Source: Rhipidocladum racemiflorum (taxonomy: Eukaryota; Streptophyta; Magnoliopsida; Poales; Poaceae). From it: a stretch of 64,000 nucleotides of DNA. The stretch covers positions 57,560,561-57,624,560 of the forward strand of contig CM070569.1 in assembly GCA_036346355.1 (NCBI GenBank). The letters are read 5' to 3'. Under the pieces are notes generated by a model. That model was not told the DNA's origin. It did not search any database and saw nothing but the letters and a program-made list of their open reading frames with translations. The position numbers were made by a program, and so were the translations under genes. This document shows positions 47,494 through 58,200 of this stretch, one piece after another (position 1 is the first letter of the stretch; each line of letters opens with the position of its first letter).

Positions 47494-48679
47494 CTTAAAG
47501 GTACGGCAGCAAGCTGGTGGGATAACTACTGTGCAGCTCACTAAAATGCCCAGAACATCGCCTGGGACGAATTTGTGGAAGCCTTTCGAGCCACCCATAT
47601 CCCCAAGGGCATCATGGAGATGAAACGACGGGAATTTCATAAGCTTCAACAGGGGAACTTGTCGGTGTCAGAGTACCTGAACCGGTTTACCCAGCTGTCT
47701 CGCTATGCGGCTGCTGATGTCGTAACGGATGAGGCCAAGATCTGGCGCTTTATGGAGGGCCTTGACCCTAACTTGAAGGTTCAGCTGGTTTCGAGCGACT
47801 TTCCGTCGTTCCAGCACATGGTCAACAAGGCGCTGATCCAAGAGGATGCTCAGCGTCAGCTGTTTGAATCCAGAAAGAGAAAGATGATGTTCCAGAACCA
47901 GCGCGGTGCCAGTAGCTGTAGGCCCCGCACGTTTCAGCAGTAGCAGCAGCCCAGCCGCCTCCAGTGCACCAAGGACCCCAATGTCTACCCCGCGCCCAAT
48001 GGGACAAGCCCCTGCCGGCAATGCAGGAGCTCAAGCTCAGAAGAGTGGGACTGCGATGGCAGGAGTGCAGTGCTTTAACTGCAGGGAGATGGGGCACTAC
48101 GCCAACAACTGCCCTCAGAAGCGGCAGCCCGTCACCCCAATGAGGTTCAACCTCGGCTCAACGCCTGCCCGCGCTCCAGCGCCGGCTCAAGGAAGAGGAA
48201 CCCCGCAGACCCCGCGCACCTCAAGGACGGCTGGAAGAGGACACGTGAATCACATCATTGCGGAGGAGGCCCAAGATGCGCCTGGCGTGGTCTATGGTAA
48301 GTTCCATGTGAACTCAGTACCTGCTTCAGTTCTATTTGATTCTGGCGCAACACATTCTTTCATATCGGAATACTTGGTTAAAAAGCATAATTGGGATACA
48401 GTACAGCTAAGAAACCCTTTATTAGTGCAATCCCCTGGTAAAGAATTAAGAACAACTGCTGTTTGTCCGAAAATGGATATAGTAATAAAAAGGGTAAAGT
48501 TCCTAGCGAACTTAATACTATTGGATACTAAGGGGATAGAAGTAATCCTTGGAATGGATTGGTTAACCAAGTACAAGGGTCAGATAGACTGTGCTAGTAG
48601 AGCTGTTTCTCTTACCAGCCCTGAGGGGATTAGAGTGGAGTTCTTATCTAATCTTTCCTCTAAGGGGGTAGTACCCTAA
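47494..48679 (+). pseudogene. chromovirus gag-protease, truncated and frameshifted
   Basis: It begins inside gag with LKGTAASWWDNY (about 47495-47530), a conserved gag motif, and continues to RKRKMMFQNQRG. An in-frame stop lies at 47542-47544 and another at 47941-47943, after which the frame changes. The second frame carries the zinc knuckle C-F-N-C-R-E-M-G-H-Y-A-N-N-C near 48070-48113. It then carries the aspartic protease motif LFDSGATHSFIS near 48331-48366, with the catalytic Asp intact, and ILGMDW near 48548. It stops at about 48677-48679. Confidence 0.85.
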
Positions 48680-51594
48680 ACCGTCTGAAAGGTACGTCAT
48701 TGGAGAATGTACCGATAGTCAAGGAGTACCCGGATGTATTCTCAGAAGAGTTGCCTAGTATGCCCCCGGATCGAGATGTGGAGTTTGTGATTGAACTTGT
48801 ACCTGGTACCGCTCCAATCTCAAAGAGACCTTACCGACTGCCTTCCAATGAGTTGGTAGAGATGAAGAAGCAGATTGAGGAACTGTAAGAGAAAGGATTC
48901 ATCAGGCCCAGTTCGTCGCCTTGGGGATCGCCAGTAATTTTTGTTTCAAAGAATGATGGTAGTCTAAGGATGTGCATCGACTACAGATCTTTGAATGAGG
49001 TCACAATCAAGAACAAGTATCCGTTGCCTAGGATTGATGATCTGTTTGATCAGCTAAAGGGAGCTCAAGTCTTCTCCAAGATAGATTTGAGATCGGGATA
49101 TCATCAGCTGAAAATAAGGAAAGAAGATATTCCGAAAACGGCCTTCACTACTAGATATGGACTGTACGAGTTTACAGTGATGTCTTTTGGATTAACCAAT
49201 GCTCCTTCCTATTTCATGAATCTGATGAATAAGGTGTTTATGGAGTATTTGGATAAGTTCGTCATAGTCTTCATTGACGACATTATTGTATATTCCAAGA
49301 GCAGAAAAGAGCATGAAGATCATCTGCGGATAGTCTTGGAAACGTTAAAAGAGCATCAGCTGTATGCTAAGTTCAGTAAATGTGACTTTTGGTTGAAGGA
49401 AGTTTCTTTCCTAGGTCATATCATTTCTGCTGCAGGAGTAGCGGTGGATCCAGCGAAAGTAAGAGATGTGTTGGATTGGACGCAGCCTAAGTCGTTCCCG
49501 GGCATCCGAAGTTTTCTTGGATTAGCTGATTATTATCGGAGATTCATTGAAGGTTTCTCGAAGATAGCCAGACCTCTCACTCAGCTTCTGAAGAAGGAGA
49601 AGAAATTTGAATGGACTAAAGCTTATGAGCAGAGTTTTCAGGAGTTGAAGAAGAGATTAACCCCAGCCCCAGTATTTGTCCTGCCTGATATTCATAAGGA
49701 CTTTGAGGTGTACTGTGATGCTTCAAAACAAGGACTTGGGTGTGTTTTGATGCAAGAAGGAAAAGTTATAGCTTATGCCTCAAGACAACTACGACCTCAT
49801 GAAGAAAATTACCCCATTAATGACTTGGAGTTAGCCGCAGTGGTGCATGCACTCAAGATATGGAGGCATTACCTGATCGGCAATAGATGTGAGATCTATA
49901 CGGATCACAAAAGTTTGAAGTATATCTTCACTCAGTCCGATCTCAACCTAAGGCAGAGAAGATGGTTGGAATTGGTAAAATACTATAATGTGGGAATCCA
50001 TTACCATCCTGGCAAAGCGAATGTTGTTGCGGATGCATTAAGCAGGAAAGCTCACTGTAACAATGTTTCGGTACAAGAAAGCCAGCCAGCGCTTCATGAA
50101 GAGTTCCGGCGTCTTAACCTAGAGTTGGTAAATGAAGGATGTGTCTTCAATGTTGAAGTGAAGTCGACCTTGGAAGACCAAATCCGAGAGGCTCAGAAGA
50201 ATGATAAGGGGATTGCAGATCTAAAAGAGGGCCTGAAGAAAGGGAAACACCCAGGATTTTTGGAAGATGATAAAGGTACGGTGTGGTTCGGGAAGAGAAT
50301 AGTGGTCCCCAACCAAGAAAGAATCAAGAATATAGTGTTGAAAGAAGCTCATGATTCCGTATATTCCATTCATCCCGGAGGCACAAAGATGTATGCGGAT
50401 TTGAAAGAAAAGTATTGGTGGTCCAATATGAAGAAGGAAGTGGCTGACTTTGTGGCACGTTGTGAGGTGTGCCAATTGGTTAAAGCGGAGCATCAGAGAC
50501 CCGCCGGATTGTTACAGCCTTTGCAAGTTCCTGTCTGGAAATGGGAAGAAATTGGAATGGATTTTATCACCGGCTTACCAAAAACTAAGGCCGGTTATGA
50601 TTCCATCTGGGTTATCGTGGACCGATTAACCAAAGTGGCCCACTTTATTCCGGTGAAGACGACTTATTCTGGTGACAAACCCGCAGAGTTGTATATGGCT
50701 AAGATTGTGTGTTTACACGGTGTGCCAAAGAAGATCGTGTCCGATCGAGGATCTCAGTTTACCTCGAGGTTCTGGCAACAATTGCATGAAGTATTGGCAA
50801 CAGATGGCCAGACGGAAAGAATAAATCAAATCCTAGAAGACATGTTGAGAGCCTGTGCTCTAACATACAAAGGTTTGTGGGATCAGAATTTGCCTTATGC
50901 TGAATTTTCGTATAACAACAGTTATCAAACCAGTCTGAAAATGGCGCCTTTTGAAGCTCTGTATGGAAGAAAATGCAGGACACCCTTATATTGGAAAGAA
51001 ACCGAAGATGGGCAGATAATCGGACCTGATATTCTGAAAGAAGCCGAAGAGCAAGTCCGACAGATCCGAGCAAATCTGAAGACCGCCCAGTCAAGACAGA
51101 AGAGTTATGCAGATAATCGACGACGCGAATTAAGCTTTGCACCTGGTGATCATGTGTACTTGAAGGTATCACCGCTGAAAGGAATGAAACAGTTTCGAGT
51201 TAGTGGAAAATTAGCGCCCCGCTACATCGGACCATTCCCAGTGATTGCCAGAAAAGGAGAAGTGGCATATAAGTTGGAGTTGCCTCCGCAGCTGTCAGGA
51301 GTCCATGATGTCTTCCATGTGTCTCAACTAAAGAAGTTTCTCAGAGTCCCGGAGCATCAGATGCCATTGGAGGAAATGGAGTTGAAAGAAGACTTGTCGT
51401 ATCCGGAGTATCCAGTCAAGATTTTGGATGAAGCCGAGCGTCGAACCCGAAGTCGTGTGATCAAGTTCTGCAAAGTTCAGTGGAGTAATCATTCTGAGAA
51501 GGAAGCTACCTGGGAGGGTGAAGAAGATCTTCGAGCGGAGTTTCCAGATCTCTTTCTTTCTCCGTCTGAATCTCGAGGACGAGATTCTCTCTAA
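48680..51594 (+). pseudogene. chromovirus pol: reverse transcriptase, RNase H, integrase, chromodomain
   Basis: Reverse transcriptase shows KIDLRSGYHQ, FGLTNAPSYF and VFIDDIIVYS, the last holding the catalytic Asp pair. RNase H shows YCDASKQGLGCVL and YTDHKSL. The integrase zinc-binding domain shows HPGGTKMYADLKEKYW and CEVCQLVK. The integrase core shows GMDFITGLP, VSDRGSQF and TERINQ, and a chromodomain lies near 51400-51560 (VKILDEAERRTRSRVIKFCKVQW, EATWEGEEDL). A TAA stop at 48886-48888 interrupts the start of reverse transcriptase; after it the frame is open for 874 codons from 48970. Only 23 residues separate the second Asp and the Glu of the integrase triad, instead of the usual 35. Confidence 0.9.
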
Positions 51595-51605
51595 GGGGGG
51601 TAGGT
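51593..51605 (+). other. chromovirus polypurine tract
   Basis: AAGGGGGGTAGGT overlaps the pol stop codon and directly precedes the 3' LTR, as expected for the plus-strand primer. Confidence 0.75.
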
Positions 51606-51606
51606 T

Positions 51607-54600
51607 TGTAACATCCTCAGTTTTGCTTTCTGGAGAAAAATCTAATTTAAATAAATTAAATTCAAAACTTGGAGTTTCTTCGGTGTTTATGTTAACCTGG
51701 CATCCATTCCCATCCAAAATCGGGATTCAATTCCCTTCCGGTTGAAAAATCAAATTTTCCAGTCCCGCCGGTACACGAAATTTCACCCGAGTCCAAAAAT
51801 GCTCCAAAAATCCCAAAAGCACTTCAATTGTGTCCCAAATATTCCAAAATGATTTTAGGAACCATTCCCTGGATTTTTGGACCATCGCTCCTATTTTATC
51901 TCGCGCGGCTTTTGTTTAATGCCCGCAATCCGCGCCCGAATATTTAATTCCACAAATTTCATCCAAATTCCGCGAAACCAATTTTATTGGGTCCCAAATA
52001 TTCTAAAATGGTTCTTGGAATTTTTCCGGAATTTTTAGACAATTTTTCCTAATTTTTCTCTAGGGCGGTTCATTTACGTAATTCCCGGCCAATCGGAGCC
52101 CGCCACGTGGCGCTACATTGTCGTCTTCAACCTCATGCCATGGAAACATCAGAGAAGAACTCTAGTGAAGCATTCATGGCTAGGGTTTGATTCAAATCAC
52201 CATATCTTCCTCCACGTAACTCCAAATTGATCACGGCCGGTTCCGTTGAATCCGTAACGTCGCGACATTTCCGTCCCCTACCATCAATAGCCCGGGATCT
52301 CGCCGGAAACGGCTCAATCCTTCCAAAACCGAAAATCACCATTATGGCAATAATGTGGCCGTTTCCAATCCGTTTCGCACGATTCCACTTCCTTTCTCTC
52401 CGTATAAGAACCCCCGTCCCGGTGGTGTGATCCTCCCTTAGCTTCTCTAACTCGTGCGCCCGTGAGATCAAGAAAACCAATGCCGGGTTAGAGTTTTCGG
52501 TGTTCTTCGTGTTCTTGGCCGTAGATCTCTTCCTGGTGGGTCATTCTTCATGTTACTTGATTCCTTGTGACCGTGAATGAGTCTAGAATCTCACTCAACA
52601 ATCGATTTTATGTTTCATCAAGTTTTGGAGACGAATTTTGCGTTTTTGTCGGTTCGGCCAGAGCTCCGTTCGTCGCCAAATTCGTCGTCTCCGGTGAGAA
52701 TCAATCCAATTCCGTGCCCCTCTAGATCCCTAAGGTTGTTATCTAGAGATTCCATGCTTTTGTTTGGTTCAATTCCATGCAAAAATGAGGCCAAAATCGT
52801 TTTTTTTTGGAAAAATGGCGTTCTTTGTAATTTTTTAAATTCAAACTTCGGACGCTCATAACTTCTCCGTCCGAACTCCGATTGACTCCATTCAAATTTC
52901 TAAATTCATCTAAAATCAAGATCTACCTGCCAGTACTACTTTTGTAATTTTTGGATTTTATTTATTTTCTTGTATTTATTTATTGCCTCGATTTACGAGT
53001 AGCCGAGGACTCCGACGGGACCGCCGACCCCGCCGCCGGACTTCCCTCGTACGACGACCTTCCCGCGACCGAAGGCAAGTCTCCTTGACGCATATTGAAC
53101 CTACGTTTATAAACCTGTTTTAATTGTTTTACAAACTTGCATGCTATATTTTATCGTATGTCAAATATAAGTGCGTAGTTAATCCAAATTGTAATTTCCT
53201 CCTTTGTGATTGACATCCATGTTACTTGTAACCCTAGGACATTTGTTATACCATGCTTATGCTTATATGGTATCCTTTGTGACATAGTACGGTAGAATTG
53301 CTTAGGACCTTTATCGATGAAAACAACCCATGGGTGGGATTACTCAAAAAGAATGATTTCAAGTATGATTTGGAAATTATTATTATGATTTTGGTACTGT
53401 TTTTCTAAAATAAAAAGAAAAGGAAAAATGGTTTGGACTTGGGCGGATTGGATTGTCGGGTGGGTGCGGATGGAGCACTAGTTGTCTTGTGCAAGTGCCG
53501 CCCCAAGTCAATTAAGGACCGACGCTTGTGATTGTCCATTCTAAGCATAACCGTACTACCACATGTCTATAATGGTACGACCTGGCCAACTAATTTGTAG
53601 AAACCTGACTTAGACTCACCAAACGGTGGAATGTGAGTGCCGGATGGAGGCAGTGTCGTTTTCTCACATGGCGCAAGAGGGGGCTTCTGTACTGGGTGGA
53701 TGGAACCCTAACAGCGGTGAAACCTCAGCGGGTGGGTCGGGTTAGGTGTATACATTGTAAAAGCCTTGTCATGATCATCTCTCTGCCGGCACACCAAAGG
53801 AAGTGTGTTAATAGCTTGGCATCAAGAGACGATCATGTCTTGTGGGTAAAGTTGTACACCTCTGCAGAGTTAAAACTATTCGAATAGCTGTGCCTACGGT
53901 CAAAGGCAAAGCAAGGAATGCTTTCATATTGGTAGACTTTGGTTTTGGTTTTAAAACCAAAAAGTGTTTTGTTTTGGGATTCGGGAGTGGTTAGAACTCT
54001 CGGATGTTGAATGGCGGATGGAGCCAACCGGGTGGATAGAACCTGTTTCATACTTGACGGATGGAGTCATATGATTAACCTTGATCTTTTAAGAGTTGGC
54101 GGTTAGAGCCTTTATATTAGTGATGGTGGATAGAACCTCACTGCAATATTAACTAATTCAATTGTTAAAAAGAATTGTTAAAAGATGCTTTGTGAAACTT
54201 ATTACTTAAGTATGGTTTAATAAAATTTGGCTTTGTGCAAAAGAACCCTGTTAAGCTTTCTTTGGAAAGCCCCACATAATTATACTTTCCCAACTTGCTG
54301 AGTACTTTTTGTACTCACGTGCTACATCAACTTGTCATCATCAAAGAACTATCATGATGCAGCCGAGGATGGCGAGTTCTACGCTGAAGACTTCGTGGAA
54401 GATGGCCAAGATAGCTAGTTGCGTTTCTAATCGTCGCATGTGGCGTTTTGGTGTTCGTTTGTTGTCGTTTTTCTTTTGCTTCCGCTGTAGTGTCTCCGGT
54501 CTCAGACCGAGTATTGCAATAAGTGGCCATGTAGCCCGTACTTTATTATTTTTGTTACAATTTTCGTTATGTTCGGCAATGAAGTATCACTGTGACTGTG

Positions 54601-54673
54601 TGTACTAGCTACTGATCTGGGAATAGTACGAAAATACACAGGAGATTTCGGATAGCTGATCCGGGGTCTCACA
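51607..54673 (+). repeat. chromovirus 3' LTR, about 3.07 kb
   Basis: It starts TGTAACATCC right after the polypurine tract and ends GGGGTCTCACA at 54673. A GAGTACTTTTTGTACTCACG motif near 54300 is typical of LTRs of this group. The end is supported by the change to unrelated DNA (a diverged MITE) at 54674. No 5' LTR is available for comparison. Confidence 0.75.
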
Positions 54674-54832
54674 CATTGGATCTAAAAGAATGAACGGTTT
54701 ATATTCAATCTAATGTACCGTAAAAAAGCTATCAAATTAATTAGAATTTACTTATACTTCACCTGGTAGTAGAGTAGTAGAAACGCTCTTCACAAATCAA
54801 TGGTTAGATGTAATTTCTACTACATATTATAT
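54674..54832. repeat. dispersed repeat, copy 1 (partly related to 57425-57586)
   Basis: It contains ATTGGATC, TGAACGGTTTATATTCAATC and TGTACCGTAAAA, then a block ending TTTCTACTACATATTATA. The second block matches 57425-57523 in reverse while the first matches 57529-57586 in the same direction. It begins exactly at the chromovirus LTR end. Confidence 0.5.
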
Positions 54833-55223
54833 ACTAGCACCATAAAATATCTCTAAAAAAAGCTTTATCTTGTGCATGGCAACATATTTATGGAGGCTTA
54901 ACACATATGCACCGATGAGCGCACACAGATTGACAATTGGCACAGGAAAGTAGTCTAACACCTGCTCCTCTTTCTGAATTACTTGGCAATTTGCCAGAGC
55001 AGGCAGCTGAAACTTTGAGAGAAGATCCTCCAACACCTTTCTTTCTGTACACTTATTACATCAAACAATGCGATTACCCAGAGCCAGTCCGAGGAACAAC
55101 AGTGTCTCGCGACGATGAACGGCTTCGCTTGCCAGACTCAATCTGCAGAGGATGGTCGGCTGCCGGAGCCGGAACCCTTGTACACCGCTCTCTTCTCTTC
55201 TCTTCCGAAAGGAGGCTTCTTCG
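54833..55223. other. 3' flank of the RING gene
   Basis: Probably the 3' UTR of the minus-strand RING gene, whose stop is at 55224-55226. I see no separate gene. Confidence 0.4.
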
Positions 55224-58200
55224 TTAGACCAAGTAGTCATAGTAGACCAACAGGACGTTGTCGGGGACTATCAGCGGCAAGCTGTCGATGAAGCTGTGGA
55301 AGTGCCTCACATTCTCCTTCTCCAGGGTTACGGTGTCGATCACGTCTTCGTCGCTGGTGAGCACCCAGAGGTCTCTGGATCTAACTCTTTTTAGGCTTCC
55401 GCGGCAGAAAGGGCATGACTGAGATCTTGTATACCTGCAATCGCGATGCACATTACTATTATGGTTTCCATTTGATGTACTTGCAGCAAAAGGAAAAGAA
55501 CGTAACTGGGAGGATGTCTGTATACATCGGTACATCCCCAGCCAATTCCTCTAAATTGCAAAATCAGCTTGGCAGAAAGCCAATCTAAGTTCCAAGCCAA
55601 ACCAACTTTGTTCATGTTTCAATAGAAGCCAATGGGAAAAAAAATATCATTTTTTTCTAGTAGTAGTTTAATAAAAGTATCTCATTGCTAGGATTTTCAA
55701 AGACTGGCACTAAACGGCCAGTTAACAAAAGATTCTACAACCACAGTTGCAATAAACCGCGTCTAATCTGGAGAGCAACGTTGTTGGAGAAGCTATCGAC
55801 TGTCCCAAATTTCTAATGAAGCCGCCAAGTTGATTATCATCATAACGACAACTTGACAAATACTTAATCTATGACACGCAGAACCACGGGCAGATAACAC
55901 TTGCTTTAATATACAAGTATGATCTGCCAGCTAAGGAAACATCATTTAGAATTTAGAATGCCACATGCATGGTTATCATGGCGCCCCGGCGAGGCGAGTC
56001 GCCTCCGGGGCGCCTGGACGCCTAGGCGCCTAGGCGCCCGCCTAGGCGACGATTAGGCGACCAAAAAAACTAGTAATAAAAATGCATTTGCAGCCATATC
56101 ACATATATGTATATAACATATATACCTTGTAGGAATGCAAATAAATAGCACAACAAGAAGCACTACTGAGTCACAGTCAAGCTCAAGCACTCAATCCTCA
56201 TTCCATCCAATTGCTTGGGTGTGCACTACTACATAATCAGTCAAGCACAGAAGCAATCACCGGCCAGCGCAACCTTCCCATCCCATCTCGGCTGGCAGCT
56301 TCTGCTCTCGGCTAGCATCTGGGACTCAATCACTCAATCCTCATCCCATCTCGGCACTGCTCTCGGCGCTTCTGCTCCTCAGTCCTCACCGGCCAGCGCA
56401 ACCCTCCCGGCCAGCGCAATCGCGGGAGCAGAGGAGAAGGGGACGAACGGGAGCAGAGGAGAAGCCGAGAAGGGGAGGCAGAGGCGGAGGAGGAATGCAC
56501 GGGAGGCGGAGGAGGGGAGGCGGAGGCGAAGGCGGAGGAGGAGCGGGAGGCGAAGGAGGGGAGGCGAAGGCGAAGGAGGGGAGGCAGAGGCGGAGGAGGA
56601 GCGGGAGGCAGAGGCGGAGAAGGGGAGGCAGAGGCGGAGGAGTGGAGGCGGAGGAGGAGCAGGAGGCGAAGGAGGGGGAGGGATTACCGATGGTCGGTGC
56701 GCCGGGGGCGGAGCAGCTGCTGGCGACGGCGGCGGCGCGAGGTAGGGTTCCACTTCCTCCGCCTCCGGTCCACTCTGGTCGTCTTCGGTCTTCGGTCTTC
56801 ACCCACCCATGAGTCCACGCCCTTTTACTCCAGCCAAAACAATTAGGCGCCCGCCCAAACCCCCTGGACGACGACTAGGCGTCCACGCCGCAACGCCAGG
56901 GCGTCCAGGCGCCCGCCTGGCCGGCTTCAGGCGAGGCGCCGAGCCAAGGCGACGCCGTGATATCAATGGCCACATGTCAATGTGCTCCACGCCCCCTTTA
57001 GTTATCCTTCAAATTTGCTATGTTGCTTTTTATTTATGGCTACTGCTCTCCTAGTGGCGGTCCCCTTTGCATACCATAGATGAAATAGCGTTCATTGTTT
57101 TTAGTATGACAAAGTGCAGGGCTGTTAACAATTGGTATGAAGTACCACAATTTGTCCATTAAACTCTGATAAATGCGGTATTCAATTAAAGGGATAACCG
57201 AATGAATCTCTAAACATGGCGCTTGACAATGTTGGACCATATGAAACCCCTCCAGTTGACAAACAGAAGACTAAAGAAGCTTAGAATAAGAAATACCACA
57301 CGTTCCGAGCAACTAATTGTTTGATATAAACCAATCAAAACAATCTGAGCAGCACAAGTGGGTAGTTGCAGTGTTGCACAACTACAGTGAAGAAATAGAG
57401 GAATTTTACGGTGGATTATACTTGTAGTATAAAATGTGTAGTAGAAATCACATCTTACCGTTGATTTGTTAAGGATGTTTATACTACTCTACTACTAGGT
57501 GTAGTATAAGTAAACTCTAGTTAATCTGATCCATTGGATCGAAAAAAATGAACGGTTCATATTCAATTTAGTGTACCGTAAAAGAGCTCAAGAAATAAAC
57601 GTGAATTTCCAAACTTTTTTTTGAAAATTGGCCCGGAACTCTGGCATTTTGTTAAAAGAGGAGAACAACAGCTAAGCTACAAATGCACAGCCACATGCAC
57701 CCACACACTCACTCATGCGCTCTCGGTGAGCACCCGGCAGAACCAAGGTTCGAACTCGGGCGGGTGCTGCGCAACGACAAGCCTTGCCATCGAGCTAAGG
57801 CTCGGTCTCAAATTTCCAAACTTTGGATAGAATGTAGCTTTAATGGGACTATGGAGATTCGAGAGCAATAAAATGCAGAATTGCGTGCATTTGACTATGT
57901 TGGGTTGTTGAACTACCCTCTCCCCACTCATACCAACATTGAATGAGTACTAGCTCACAGACAGCACCAAATTTGAAAAAAGAACTGAACGATAACATCT
58001 TTGCACGGTAGAAAAGCATTGTTAGCATCCGTGCTATCCAGACTGTGGCTGCCCAGGCAATTCCTCAAATCTTATCTCCTAAATCCACCTTACATTGAAG
58101 ATATGAGAACTACTAGCAATTTTTTATAGTAGCGTATGACATGGGGCCTAATTGATTAATACCCTGTATCAATTGATTGATATCCTGGACCAGATCATCA

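Larger units (their letters stand above)
47494..54673 (+). mobile_element. Ty3/gypsy chromovirus, 5'-truncated, with 3' LTR
   Basis: The order is gag (part), protease, reverse transcriptase, RNase H, integrase, chromodomain, polypurine tract, 3' LTR. That order plus the C-terminal chromodomain places it among plant chromoviruses; the long LTR suggests the Tekay-like branch. The 5' LTR, primer-binding site and first part of gag are missing, so no target duplication can be tested. Stops, frame changes and an integrase deletion show it is inactive. Confidence 0.88.

Noticed and set aside
56215..56812. Long frames encoding Arg/Gly/Glu- or Pro/Ser-rich proteins
   Set aside because: They lie inside the hAT element and come from a purine-rich repeat tract.
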